DNA of 64,000 nucleotides from Sphingobacterium sp. (GCA_031286695.1 JAITTY010000022.1:248001-312000); one strand, 5' to 3'; counted from the stretch's first letter, positions 16,290 through 25,008 are shown. Numbers and translations are program-made. The notes: generated by a model from the letters alone, not told the origin.

Positions 16290-18205
16290 ATCATGTTGTT
16301 AAATTCAAATATATACTGAAATCCTCGCTCTTGCTGAATCGTAACGGTTCCTTTGATCTGCCTGGTCAGGTCTTTAACCAGGCCAATTCCGAAGGAAGTT
16401 GATAAAACAGTTTGAGCTGCGCCAACGCCATTATCTTCAAAATGCATGATTGTCGCAAGTTTTTTCTTAATGATTTTTAGGCTAATGGCTGGGGTAATTG
16501 TGCTTCCTTCTGGAAAAGCATATTTATAACTATTTGTCAATAGCTCTGTGATGATCAACGCTAGCGGGATCGACGTGTTTGTGGATATCAACCAGTCTTG
16601 TTCAATATTGACGTTAACGCAGACCGTTTTTTCCGGATCATGCATCTGTCTGAGATAGTTTATTGTTTCAACAACCAGTGTTTTTAATTTCAGCTGGCTG
16701 TTCTGATTATATACCAGCAGCTGGTTGACCAGCATCATGGCGTGGATGCGGTCCTGCATCGACTGTATAGCCTGATTATATTGCGTCCCATGGTTTTCTC
16801 CGGTTTTATACAGACTGCTGAGGCTATATAGAAGTTGCAGGTTGTTTTTGACCCGATGATTGACTTCATCAATCAATGTCTCAATATACCAATTCTTTTG
16901 AAGTAGCTGGATCTGCTGTTCATAAAGTGCATTATTTGCTTTTTTAAGTTCGTTTGTCCTTTCCTGCACAATTGACTCGGTCGATTGATGATAGTCCAGT
17001 TCATTTTTACGCAATTTTAAGCGTATACCGATCAATAGCAACATGGTAATGCACAGGGCAAAAAACTGCGTCAGCATGGAAACATATTGTATGGCCTGCT
17101 CTTGTAAAGTGAGTGCGCAGTAGACCATAGCCGTAATGCCGGTCACAAAAAACACACTCCCATACGCCAAGAAACGTTGCATCAGATCGATCTTCTTCCA
17201 TAGGGAAATAAAAAGGTTGGAAAAATAGAGCATATGAATAATGCCGAGCGTAATATTTATCCAATTACTTTGTTTGTAATTGGCGAAATAGAAGTTATTT
17301 ATAAATGTAAGCAGTGCTGTGAGTCCAATTGTGGCAATGATATAACAAGCGACTTTGTAATAATGCGTGTGTAGTTTCCTCAGTTGAAGAAAATCTATAG
17401 TCAGTAGGTAGAAGCTGATGGCCGCCAATCGGCTAAAGAGCGATACCGTACTCCAGCCCAGTTGAGGTCTATTATAAAAGAAAAAGTCTATAAAGAAGTT
17501 TTGCAGTGCAACGCTATATAAGCCAATGGATAGGAGGAATAAAAAGATCCAGATATATGGGCGGTAACGTGACACCATCCAGGCCAATGCCATATACAGC
17601 AGGAGTACGATAATAGCACCTTCCATAAAGGCATGTACAATACGTCCGCGCTGTTTCTTCTTGACAAAATCCAGTTCTGTCTGCAAGCGGAAGTTATATA
17701 CAGGAGTGTACCCTTTGCTATGTTTCACACGGAGCAATATCGTATAAGGTTTTTGGGCTTCCAGATGTAAAACAAAATAATCACGATTGTCATCGCGAGC
17801 TAATTCTTTTCGTTTTCGAAATAAGCCGGATTTCCTACTGAATTCAATCTCTCCTTTTGCATTGATCAAGGTGAGATTGACATAGGTTAAATTGTCGAAG
17901 GAAAGTACATAATTGTCTGTTGATAATCTATCTGATGGGGTTATTTCTTTTTTCAGCCAGAAGATGCCCTTTTCTTGATCGATATCCCTTTTGATCTGGC
18001 TGATGGGGACAAATATGCTAGGGTGATCATAATAGTAGTTGGGATTGTTATACGCCGTATTTTCCTTTGTAATGAGAATCGGAGAGTTATTGGCCAGACA
18101 CGTGCTCACTGTAGCCTGGTTATTGGACATAATTGCATCTCTCCCGAAATGGATTATGGCTATACTGAGCAGCAACAGAATGGTAACAATAATATTTGGC
18201 TTCAT
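16286..18205 (-). CDS. Membrane histidine kinase, 7TM-DISM type with HisKA_2
   Basis: A 639-residue sensor kinase. A leader helix is followed by a periplasmic beta domain (about 40-190, with FWLKKEITPSDR and PYTILLRVKHSKGYTP). Seven hydrophobic helices follow (about 195-395), the 7TMR-DISM arrangement. A short coiled coil leads to the HisKA_2 domain, with phospho-acceptor H450 in DEVNHRVKNNLQLLYSL. The C-terminal ATPase has LIITELLTNSYKYAFP, EDNGVG and SFGIGLVKDL. The periplasmic part probably binds a carbohydrate or cell-envelope ligand; that is inference from the family. Confidence 0.93.
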   Translation of the reverse strand: MKPNIIVTILLLLSIAIIHFGRDAIMSNNQATVSTCLANNSPILITKENTAYNNPNYYYDHPSIFVPISQIKRDIDQEKGIFWLKKEITPSDRLSTDNYVLSFDNLTYVNLTLINAKGEIEFSRKSGLFRKRKELARDDNRDYFVLHLEAQKPYTILLRVKHSKGYTPVYNFRLQTELDFVKKKQRGRIVHAFMEGAIIVLLLYMALAWMVSRYRPYIWIFLFLLSIGLYSVALQNFFIDFFFYNRPQLGWSTVSLFSRLAAISFYLLTIDFLQLRKLHTHYYKVACYIIATIGLTALLTFINNFYFANYKQSNWINITLGIIHMLYFSNLFISLWKKIDLMQRFLAYGSVFFVTGITAMVYCALTLQEQAIQYVSMLTQFFALCITMLLLIGIRLKLRKNELDYHQSTESIVQERTNELKKANNALYEQQIQLLQKNWYIETLIDEVNHRVKNNLQLLYSLSSLYKTGENHGTQYNQAIQSMQDRIHAMMLVNQLLVYNQNSQLKLKTLVVETINYLRQMHDPEKTVCVNVNIEQDWLISTNTSIPLALIITELLTNSYKYAFPEGSTITPAISLKIIKKKLATIMHFEDNGVGAAQTVLSTSFGIGLVKDLTRQIKGTVTIQQERGFQYIFEFNNMI

Positions 18206-18270
18206 AAGGCAAACAAAAATGCATTATTTTCATTAAACCTAATAAGCTTTTATTTTCCTAATTGTAAATA

Positions 18271-18284
18271 AGACCCTAGGGTCT
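18271..18284. promoter_or_regulatory. 14-bp perfect palindrome between divergent genes
   Basis: AGACCCTAGGGTCT lies in the 180-bp region between the kinase gene (-) and the small membrane protein gene (+). It is GC-rich against an AT-rich background and lies 26 bp upstream of a -7 box for the + gene. It is a candidate binding site for the LuxR-type regulator. Confidence 0.45.
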
Positions 18285-18309
18285 CTGTTTCCGTCTACGA
18301 TTACTTGTT

Positions 18310-18317
18310 ACTTTTGT
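18310..18317 (+). promoter_or_regulatory. -7 box for the paralogue B gene
   Basis: TACTTTTG matches TAnnTTTG and lies about 70 bp before the gene. A good -33 TTTG was not found at the expected distance, which could mean that the promoter needs an activator such as the nearby response regulator. Confidence 0.4.
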
Positions 18318-18385
18318 TATACGCATTTAGAGGAATATCTACGAACGCAAGGATATTGACATTCAGATAGAATGATAAGTTGATT

Positions 18386-18880
18386 ATGATGTATTTATAT
18401 ATATTTCTGTTTATTGCACTAGTGTATGCTTTATTTTGTTTTTTTTCTTCTAGCAAGAAAAAACCTACTGATGTCTCGATGAATGTTTACTACCGTTTTC
18501 AGGAACATCCTGGACAGTATAGCGGCAGTTTCCGAGCAACCCACGGGGCGCTGGTATTTCGGGGCGAGCGATTTCGAGACGATGTCAATAATATTGTCGT
18601 TAAGGACGTCCGATCAACAGACTCCAAAGTAGAAATAAAGCTGCAGCAGATATTGGTTCTGCCTTTTAAAGAAAGTGAAAATACTTCTTTTGAAGTATCT
18701 GTACGATTTCGGATTGGATCGGATAAAGCGAAAGAAATTGATCTGACTAATTATAAAGTCAGAATACAAGCTGTAATTAATTATCAAAATGGGGAAAAGA
18801 AAGCTTTTAGTACTGTTCTTCCCATGATGGGCGTATATCATAATCATTCCGAAAAATCGGATGGTTTGATCAATAAATAA
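18386..18880 (+). CDS. Membrane-anchored small protein, paralogue B flanking the two-component system
   Basis: A protein of about 164 residues of the same unknown family as the gene at 15127. It has an N-terminal hydrophobic helix (YIFLFIALVYALFCFF) and KKK, then the shared pattern YYRFQEHPGQYSGSFRATHG, LVFRGE, ILVLPFKES, VSVRFRI and AFSTVLPMMGVYHNH. Similarity to paralogue A is strongest around PGQYSG and xVRF. An in-frame TTG at 18380 precedes ATG 18386/18389. It is transcribed divergently from the kinase gene and followed by a terminator. Confidence 0.75.
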   Translation: MMYLYIFLFIALVYALFCFFSSSKKKPTDVSMNVYYRFQEHPGQYSGSFRATHGALVFRGERFRDDVNNIVVKDVRSTDSKVEIKLQQILVLPFKESENTSFEVSVRFRIGSDKAKEIDLTNYKVRIQAVINYQNGEKKAFSTVLPMMGVYHNHSEKSDGLINK

Positions 18881-18920
18881 TTTACGTGTTTTTATTCCAT
18901 ATTAGATACCTATTTAACTC

Positions 18921-18949
18921 AAAGGAACCCTGCTTGCCGGGGTTTCTTT
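18921..18949 (+). terminator. Terminator after paralogue B
   Basis: AAAGGAACCC pairs with GGGTTTCTTT (one G-U pair) around a short loop and leads into a T-rich stretch. Confidence 0.7.
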
Positions 18950-19049
18950 ATTCTTATTCATGGCGATGTTCCACGTGGAGTTTGCTTTCAGCTTATTTAT
19001 TGTCATTTTCTTTTGATCACAAATTCAGGGCATATTCCTATCTTTAGCG

Positions 19050-19082
19050 GAATAATGACTTGCGCATTGTAGAATAATGACT
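19050..19082. repeat. Direct repeat upstream of ugd
   Basis: GAATAATGACT occurs twice, at 19050-19060 and 19072-19082, with start-to-start spacing of 22 bp, about two helical turns. It ends 23 bp before the ugd start codon. It may be an operator for a dimeric regulator bound on one DNA face. Confidence 0.45.
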
Positions 19083-19105
19083 CATTAAAAATTAGGCACA
19101 TAAAG

Positions 19106-20488
19106 ATGAAAGAAATAAAAAAAATAGCATGTATCGGAGCTGGATATGTTGGGGGGCCGACGATGTCTGTTATTGCACAGAAAAATCCCGGTATCCAAGT
19201 TACTGTAGTTGATCTCAATCAACAACGTATTGACGCCTGGAATGATGAAGATCTTAGTCAGCTTCCAATTTATGAGCCTGGACTTGATGGGGTGGTAGGA
19301 GAAGCTCGTGGGCGGAATTTGTTTTTTTCGACAGATGTTGAAACGGCTATCGATGAGGCGGACATGATCTTTATATCCGTCAATACGCCGACAAAAACCT
19401 ATGGTAAAGGGAAGGGGCAGGCTGCAGATTTAAAATATATCGAACTTTGTGCGCGACAGATTGCCCGGGTTGCTCAGGGTGATAAAATAATTGTCGAGAA
19501 GTCGACATTGCCGGTCCGTACGGCTGCAGCATTAAAAAGTATATTGGACGATACAGGGAACGGCGTCAACTTTGCCATTCTTTCCAATCCGGAATTTTTG
19601 GCTGAAGGAACAGCCGTTGCGGATTTACACCATCCAGACAGAGTGCTTATCGGTGGTGAAGATGAAGAAGCTATTCAGGCATTGGTGCAGATTTATGCTG
19701 CCTGGGTTCCACATGAACGTATACTTACGACCAATTTATGGTCATCTGAACTATCTAAATTGGTTGCAAATGCTTTTTTGGCCCAACGTGTTTCGTCTAT
19801 CAATGCGATTTCGGAGTTGTGTGAGGTGACGGGTGCCAATGTGGATGAAGTGTCTCGAGCGATTGGTCATGATAGCCGCATTGGACCTAAATTTCTGAAG
19901 GCTTCGGTGGGTTTTGGAGGTTCTTGTTTCCAGAAAGATATTCTCAATCTTGTTTACATCGCACGAAGTTACAACCTGACTGCTGTCGCTGATTACTGGG
20001 AACAGGTAATTATTTTAAACGATCATCAAAAATCGCGATTCGCAGAACGGATTATCCAGACCATGTATAATACAGTAAATGGGAAGAAAATTGTCTTTTT
20101 GGGCTGGGCTTTTAAAAAAGACACAAACGATACGCGGGAATCTGCTGCTATTTATGTGGCCGATCATCTGTTAGATGAGGAGGCACATCTTGTGGTTTAC
20201 GATCCAAAAGTTTCTGCAGATCAAATTTATAAGGATCTGGATTATTTAAAAACTCGGTCAGCTGAGGAAAATCGCCGTTTGGTAACGGTCGTTAATGATC
20301 CTTATGAAGCTTTACAGGAGGCGCATGCTGCTACGATATTAACAGAATGGGATGAGTTTAAGGGGTATGATTGGGCGCTGATCAAGAAACAGATGAAGAA
20401 GCCCTCCTTTGTATTTGATGGGCGGAAGTTATTGGATAGCGCTAGTCTGAGGAAATTAGGCTTTGACTATTATGCGATTGGGGAGTAA
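19106..20488 (+). CDS. ugd: UDP-glucose 6-dehydrogenase, long animal-like type
   Basis: Oxidises UDP-glucose to UDP-glucuronate with two NAD+. The 460-residue protein opens with CIGAGYVGGPTMSVIAQ and contains VNTPTKTYGKGKG and VEKSTLPVRTA. The catalytic Cys is C274 in GFGGSCFQKDI, and a C-terminal FLGWAFKKDTNDTRES follows. The GG after GYV and the overall length are closer to the eukaryotic-like UGDH branch than to short bacterial forms. It precedes the second polysaccharide cluster and implies glucuronic acid, or a sugar derived from it, in a glycan. Confidence 0.93.
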   Translation: MKEIKKIACIGAGYVGGPTMSVIAQKNPGIQVTVVDLNQQRIDAWNDEDLSQLPIYEPGLDGVVGEARGRNLFFSTDVETAIDEADMIFISVNTPTKTYGKGKGQAADLKYIELCARQIARVAQGDKIIVEKSTLPVRTAAALKSILDDTGNGVNFAILSNPEFLAEGTAVADLHHPDRVLIGGEDEEAIQALVQIYAAWVPHERILTTNLWSSELSKLVANAFLAQRVSSINAISELCEVTGANVDEVSRAIGHDSRIGPKFLKASVGFGGSCFQKDILNLVYIARSYNLTAVADYWEQVIILNDHQKSRFAERIIQTMYNTVNGKKIVFLGWAFKKDTNDTRESAAIYVADHLLDEEAHLVVYDPKVSADQIYKDLDYLKTRSAEENRRLVTVVNDPYEALQEAHAATILTEWDEFKGYDWALIKKQMKKPSFVFDGRKLLDSASLRKLGFDYYAIGE

Positions 20489-20519
20489 ACAATTTGATCA
20501 TTGTTTAACAATAATTTAA

Positions 20520-20563
20520 TTTGATAAATATAATCAGATTGAGTACTTTTGTTACTCAATCTG
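20520..20563 (+). promoter_or_regulatory. Promoter with overlapping operator palindrome
   Basis: A -33 TTTG (20520-20523), a 20-bp spacer and a -7 TACTTTTG (20544-20551) form one of the best promoters in the window. An 11-bp perfect inverted repeat (20535-20545 and 20553-20563, 7-bp loop) straddles the -7 box, so a bound protein would block RNA polymerase. The start codon of the winged-helix gene is 10 bp downstream. There is no T-run, so it is not a terminator. Confidence 0.7.
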
Positions 20564-20572
20564 AACTATAAC

Positions 20573-21091
20573 ATGCTAGACTCTTTAATTACATCCAAGA
20601 CGCGACTGAAGCTACTGATCAAGTTTTTTGTATCGGCAGGGAATCAGGGTCACTTACGTGGATTGGCAGATGAGTTCCAGGAATCTACCAATGCCATACG
20701 AAAAGAGCTGAACCAATTATCCGAAGCAGGGTATTTACAAAAAAGTACAGATAAAAACAAAATATTATACCGAGCCAATACCAAAAATTCCTTATTTAAG
20801 CCATTACAAAAATTAATTCATACCTATCTGGGTATTGATGAAATCGTAGATAACATACTGGAAAAAGCGGGAGATATTCAAGAGGTTAGCTTGATTGGAG
20901 ATTACGCTGCAGGGATAGATTCTGGGAAAATAGATGTGTTAATTTTAGGAGAAGATATAAATCAGGCATATTTATTGCTGTTAGCGGGCAAGGTTGGTGA
21001 AAAACTGGCAAAGAAAGTGAGTCTTTCTTTTGAAAAGCCTACGGAAGAACAGAGTTATATAAATTTGTATACAAATAATTCCAATATATAA
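20573..21091 (+). CDS. Winged-helix regulator with degenerate nucleotidyltransferase-like domain
   Basis: About 172 residues from ATG 20573; an in-frame TTG at 20549 lies inside the promoter and is rejected. Residues 1-75 form an ArsR/MarR-like winged helix (SKTRLKLLIKFFV, LADEFQESTNAIRKELNQL, then the wing AGYLQKSTDKNKILYRAN). Residues 100-150 (VSLIGDYAAGIDSGKIDVLI) recall the MNT-type nucleotidyltransferase core but lack the GSxxxG...DxD residues, so it is probably a sensing or dimerising domain. It heads cluster 2 and probably represses itself through the palindrome over its promoter. Confidence 0.82.
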   Translation: MLDSLITSKTRLKLLIKFFVSAGNQGHLRGLADEFQESTNAIRKELNQLSEAGYLQKSTDKNKILYRANTKNSLFKPLQKLIHTYLGIDEIVDNILEKAGDIQEVSLIGDYAAGIDSGKIDVLILGEDINQAYLLLLAGKVGEKLAKKVSLSFEKPTEEQSYINLYTNNSNI

Positions 21092-21104
21092 TTACTTCAA
21101 AAAG

Positions 21105-22073
21105 ATGAGTAAAATATTAATTACAGGCGGGGCCGGATTTATAGGCTCTAATCTCGTAGAACATTTTTTGGGCAAAGGACACCAGGTTGTCGTTTTGGAT
21201 AATTTCGCTACTGGACATCGTCATAATTTGGTGCAGCACAGTGAGAATACAGACTTTACTTTAATTGAAGGCGATATCCGTAATAATGCGGATTGTCAAA
21301 AATCTGTTGAAGGTGTTGATTATGTTTTACATCAGGCAGCGCTCGGTTCGGTACCACGTTCGATCAAAGATCCACAAACTTCCAATGAAGTAAATGTAAC
21401 CGGATTTTTAAATATGTTAGTTGCTGCGCGTGATGCGGGAGTGAAACGTTTTATTTACGCGGCTTCTTCTTCTACTTATGGTGATTCCGAAAGCCTTCCC
21501 AAAGTTGAAGATGTTATTGGCAAGCCACTGTCTCCTTACGCGATTACCAAATATGTAAATGAGTTGTATGCAGATATTTTTTCGAAGACCTATGGTCTAG
21601 AAACGATTGGACTTCGTTATTTTAATGTGTTTGGTCGTCGTCAGGATCCAAATGGTGCCTATGCAGCCGTTATCCCATTGTTTGTCAAGAAATTTATGAA
21701 CCATGAAAATCCTGTGATAAACGGTACAGGTGATTACTCGCGCGACTTTACCTATATCGATAATGTTATTCAGATGAATGAGCGAGCGATGATTACCGCT
21801 AATGTAAATGCAGTCAATACGGTATACAATACCGCCGTTGGAGACCGAACAACGTTAAATCAGTTAGTGGGATACCTGAAAGAGTTTCTGACAGAATACG
21901 ATGCTGAAATTGCGCAGGTGGAGATTGTTCATGGACCCAATAGACAGGGAGATATCCCACATTCGCTGGCTTCCATTGACAAAGCGCGTCAATTATTAGG
22001 CTACGAGCCAACTCATGTTATCCGTGACGGACTTAAAGAGGCGGTGAAATGGTATTGGGATAATTTAAAATAA
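21105..22073 (+). CDS. tviC: UDP-N-acetylglucosamine 4-epimerase (WbpP/TviC type)
   Basis: Interconverts UDP-GlcNAc and UDP-GalNAc. The 322-residue extended SDR protein opens with ITGGAGFIGSNLVEHFL and contains LGSVPRSIKDP, the catalytic S in AASSSTYGDSESLP and Y/K in SPYAITKYVNEL. NVFGRRQDPNGAYAAVIP and TYIDNV follow. The GSVPRS motif distinguishes the N-acetyl-specific WbpP/TviC group. Paired with the tviB-like gene below, it would give UDP-GalNAcA. It starts 13 bp after the regulator. Confidence 0.88.
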   Translation: MSKILITGGAGFIGSNLVEHFLGKGHQVVVLDNFATGHRHNLVQHSENTDFTLIEGDIRNNADCQKSVEGVDYVLHQAALGSVPRSIKDPQTSNEVNVTGFLNMLVAARDAGVKRFIYAASSSTYGDSESLPKVEDVIGKPLSPYAITKYVNELYADIFSKTYGLETIGLRYFNVFGRRQDPNGAYAAVIPLFVKKFMNHENPVINGTGDYSRDFTYIDNVIQMNERAMITANVNAVNTVYNTAVGDRTTLNQLVGYLKEFLTEYDAEIAQVEIVHGPNRQGDIPHSLASIDKARQLLGYEPTHVIRDGLKEAVKWYWDNLK

Positions 22074-22092
22074 TTTATATCATTTGAACCTG

Positions 22093-22656
22093 ATGGCAAG
22101 ATACCCTAATTATTCTGTGGCTTGGAAATATATTGAAAGTGATTATGTAAGGTATGGAAAAAATCTATCCCCTATTAAAATCATGCTTAACGGATTATTT
22201 GTGATCAATCATTGTTTTGGATATTCATTCTGGTTCCGACTCTCTAAAGTGAGAGGGATACTATATCCTTTAGCAAAATTCATGCACTGGCGCTTGTCAC
22301 GTAAATTCGGTATTCAAATACCTTCAGCAACCACAATCGGGTATGGGTTTTATATTGGACATGGAATTGGTGTGGTAATAAATCCTTCAGCTATTATAGG
22401 AAATAATGTTAACATCAGTCAATTCACCACTATAGGGGCTCACGGGCAATCAGCGAAAATAGGAGATAACGTCTATATCGGACCATCTGTGTGCATTGTT
22501 AATAATGTAGTTGTCGGAGATAATTCCTCGATTGGCGCTGGCGCAGTAGTGATTAAAGATGTTCCAAACAATGCAACTGTTGCAGGAGTTCCGGCAAAGG
22601 TACTTAACTTCGACAATCCTGGTAGATTTGTAAATAATAAATATAAACTAGTATGA
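22093..22656 (+). CDS. Serine acetyltransferase-like left-handed beta-helix acetyltransferase
   Basis: A protein of about 187 residues. The N-terminal half is helical with basic residues (FWFRLSKVRG). The C-terminal half is a hexapeptide-repeat beta-helix (ATTIGYGFYIGHGIGVVINP, then IGDNVYIGPSVCIV, and SSIGAGAVVIKDVP with VAGVPAKV). It resembles CysE-like enzymes found in capsule loci and probably O- or N-acetylates a sugar or lipid-linked intermediate. An in-frame TTG at 22084 is possible, but ATG 22093 is preferred. It overlaps the next gene by 4 bp. Confidence 0.85.
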   Translation: MARYPNYSVAWKYIESDYVRYGKNLSPIKIMLNGLFVINHCFGYSFWFRLSKVRGILYPLAKFMHWRLSRKFGIQIPSATTIGYGFYIGHGIGVVINPSAIIGNNVNISQFTTIGAHGQSAKIGDNVYIGPSVCIVNNVVVGDNSSIGAGAVVIKDVPNNATVAGVPAKVLNFDNPGRFVNNKYKLV

Positions 22657-23945
22657 ATACAAAATATAAAATCGCAATTATTGGATTGGGCTATGTAGGC
22701 CTTCCGTTAGCAAGACTATTTGCGACAAAATTTCCAGTAGTAGGCTTTGATATCAATCAAAAACGTATTGATCAGCTACGCTCGGGTAAGGATCTAACCT
22801 TAGAAGTAGAAGATGATGTCCTTCAAGATGTATTGGTAAATAGCAATCCCTTTTCAGAAAAAACCAACGGATTATATTGTTCGAATCAACTTGCCGATAT
22901 TGAACATGCAAATTTTTATGTCATTACAGTTCCTACGCCAGTTGATAAGAACAACCGCCCTGACCTGACACCGCTTTACAAGGCTTCTGAAACTGTGGGT
23001 AAGGTGCTTAAAAAAGGCGATATCGTAGTCTACGAGTCGACGGTGTATCCGGGTGTTACAGAAGAAGAATGTATTCCAGTATTAGAGAAAATTTCTGGAT
23101 TAAAATTTAACGAAGATTTCTTTGCCGGTTATTCACCGGAGCGTATCAATCCAGGCGATAAGCAACATACCGTTGAGAAGATATTAAAAGTAACTTCGGG
23201 TTCAACTCATGCTATTGGAGAGGAAGTCGATTCGGTATACAAAGAGGTTATTACTGCAGGTACACACTTAGCACCGTGTATTAAAGTAGCCGAAGCAGCA
23301 AAAGTGATTGAGAATTCGCAACGTGATATAAATATCGCGTTTGTCAATGAGTTGGCGAAGATTTTTAATATTTTGAATATTGATACCCATGCCGTATTGG
23401 AAGCAGCCGGTACCAAATGGAACTTTTTGCCGTTTAAACCAGGCTTAGTAGGTGGGCACTGTATCGGTGTCGATCCTTACTATTTAGCACAAAAAGCACA
23501 AGAGCATGGATACCATCCAGAAATTATATTGGCTGGCCGTCGTTTAAATGATTCTATGGGTGAGTATGTTGCTTCTCAAGTTGTTAAAACGATGATCAAA
23601 AAAGGAATCAATGTGAACGGTGCTGAAGTATTGATGCTTGGTGTGACATTTAAAGAGAACTGTCCTGATGTGCGAAATACTAAGATTGTAGATGTGATCC
23701 GTGCTTTAGAAGATTATGGAATTAAGGTGACTACTTACGATCACTGGGCGAATCCTGCTGAGGTAAAGCATGAGTACGGTATTGAAAGTATAATTGATTT
23801 ACCAAACACTAAATTTGATGCAATAGTGTTGGGAGTAGCACATAAAGAGTTTTTAAGTATTGACTTAGAAAATTTGAAAAAAGATAAGGCAATTGTTTAT
23901 GATGTGAAAGGGGTTATTTCTGAATTAGCCGATTCTCGTTTATAA
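22653..23945 (+). CDS. tviB: UDP-N-acetyl-D-hexosamine 6-dehydrogenase (TviB/WbpO type)
   Basis: Oxidises UDP-GlcNAc or UDP-GalNAc at C6 to the uronic acid. The 430-residue protein has IIGLGYVGLPLARLFA at the start, TVPTPVDKNNRPDL, YESTVYPGVTEE and GYSPERINPGD. The catalytic Cys is C270 in LVGGHCIGVDPYYLA, and LGVTFKENCPDVRNTK follows. These motifs define the TviB/WbpO/CapL branch rather than UDP-glucose dehydrogenase. With the tviC-like gene it indicates GalNAcA in the cluster 2 polymer. Confidence 0.92.
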   Translation: MNTKYKIAIIGLGYVGLPLARLFATKFPVVGFDINQKRIDQLRSGKDLTLEVEDDVLQDVLVNSNPFSEKTNGLYCSNQLADIEHANFYVITVPTPVDKNNRPDLTPLYKASETVGKVLKKGDIVVYESTVYPGVTEEECIPVLEKISGLKFNEDFFAGYSPERINPGDKQHTVEKILKVTSGSTHAIGEEVDSVYKEVITAGTHLAPCIKVAEAAKVIENSQRDINIAFVNELAKIFNILNIDTHAVLEAAGTKWNFLPFKPGLVGGHCIGVDPYYLAQKAQEHGYHPEIILAGRRLNDSMGEYVASQVVKTMIKKGINVNGAEVLMLGVTFKENCPDVRNTKIVDVIRALEDYGIKVTTYDHWANPAEVKHEYGIESIIDLPNTKFDAIVLGVAHKEFLSIDLENLKKDKAIVYDVKGVISELADSRL

Positions 23946-23954
23946 TCTTTGCAG

Positions 23955-25007
23955 ATGAAGAAAACAATAATTATTACAGGTGGGGCGGGATTTATAGGTT
24001 CGCACGTTGTTCGGGAGTTCGTACTTAAATATCCTGAATATCATATTGTTAATCTCGATGCATTAACATATGCGGGCAATTTGGCTAATTTAAGGGATAT
24101 CGAGCATCTGCCGAATTATACTTTTGTAAAAGTTGATATCACTGATGCTGAGAAAGTCTTATCTACGTTTAAGGAATACCAACCTGACGGAGTTATTCAT
24201 TTAGCAGCTGAATCGCATGTCGATCGATCGATTACAGATCCATTAGCATTTGTGATGACAAATGTTATCGGCACTGTCAATTTATTAAACTCCGTAAAAG
24301 TAATTTGGAAGGGTAATTTGGAAGGTAAGCGCTTTCATCACGTCTCTACTGACGAAGTTTATGGCACATTAGGCGAGACTGGACTATTCACTGAAGAGAC
24401 ATCTTATGATCCGCATTCACCATATTCTGCTTCAAAGGCTTCATCAGATCATTTTGTCCGTGCATACCATGATACTTATGGATTGCCTGTCGTTTTAACG
24501 AACTGTTCAAATAATTATGGTCCAAACCATTTTCCAGAAAAGTTGATCCCGTTATGTATTCACAATATCTTAAATAACAAACCGCTACCGATATATGGTG
24601 ATGGAAAATTTACCAGAGATTGGTTATTTGTGATTGATCACGCTCGAGCGATAGATTTGGTGTTTCATAATGGCAAGAATGGAGATTCCTATAATGTTGG
24701 TGGCTTTAATGAATGGAAGAATATTGATCTGGTGGAGGAACTTTGTAAACAAGTAGATGAGAAACTTGGAAGAGCTCAGGGTACTGCTGCCAAATTGATT
24801 ACGTTTGTTAAAGATCGCCCTGGGCATGATTTGCGGTATGCTATTGACGCGTCTAGAATTAATCGAGAATTGGGTTACAAACCATCGGTGACTTTTGAAG
24901 AAGGCCTTTCTAAAACCATCGATTGGTATCTAAATAATCAAGAATGGTTGGATCAGGTTACTTCTGGTGAATATCAAAATTATTACCAAAAACAATATCA
25001 AGGCTAA
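23955..25007 (+). CDS. rfbB: dTDP-glucose 4,6-dehydratase
   Basis: Second enzyme of dTDP-L-rhamnose synthesis. It has IITGGAGFIGSHVVREF, VNLDALTYAGNLANL, LAAESHVDRSI, the catalytic HVSTDEVYGTLG, Y/K in SPYSASKASSDHFVRAYH, and NCSNNYGPNHFPEKLIP. The full length of about 350 residues is present. The in-frame TTG at 23949 is replaced here by ATG 23955. It is the first gene of a contiguous rfbB-C-D-A set; the next start is one base after its stop. Confidence 0.96.
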   Translation: MKKTIIITGGAGFIGSHVVREFVLKYPEYHIVNLDALTYAGNLANLRDIEHLPNYTFVKVDITDAEKVLSTFKEYQPDGVIHLAAESHVDRSITDPLAFVMTNVIGTVNLLNSVKVIWKGNLEGKRFHHVSTDEVYGTLGETGLFTEETSYDPHSPYSASKASSDHFVRAYHDTYGLPVVLTNCSNNYGPNHFPEKLIPLCIHNILNNKPLPIYGDGKFTRDWLFVIDHARAIDLVFHNGKNGDSYNVGGFNEWKNIDLVEELCKQVDEKLGRAQGTAAKLITFVKDRPGHDLRYAIDASRINRELGYKPSVTFEEGLSKTIDWYLNNQEWLDQVTSGEYQNYYQKQYQG

Positions 25008-25008
25008 T

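Noticed and set aside
20535..20563. Palindrome as a terminator for ugd
   Set aside because: No T-run follows and it coincides with a well-spaced promoter, so an operator is the better explanation.
24967..25008. Longer rfbC start overlapping rfbB
   Set aside because: The extra 14 residues are unconserved lysine/isoleucine-rich sequence, and ATG 25009 begins right after the rfbB stop, at the expected family start.
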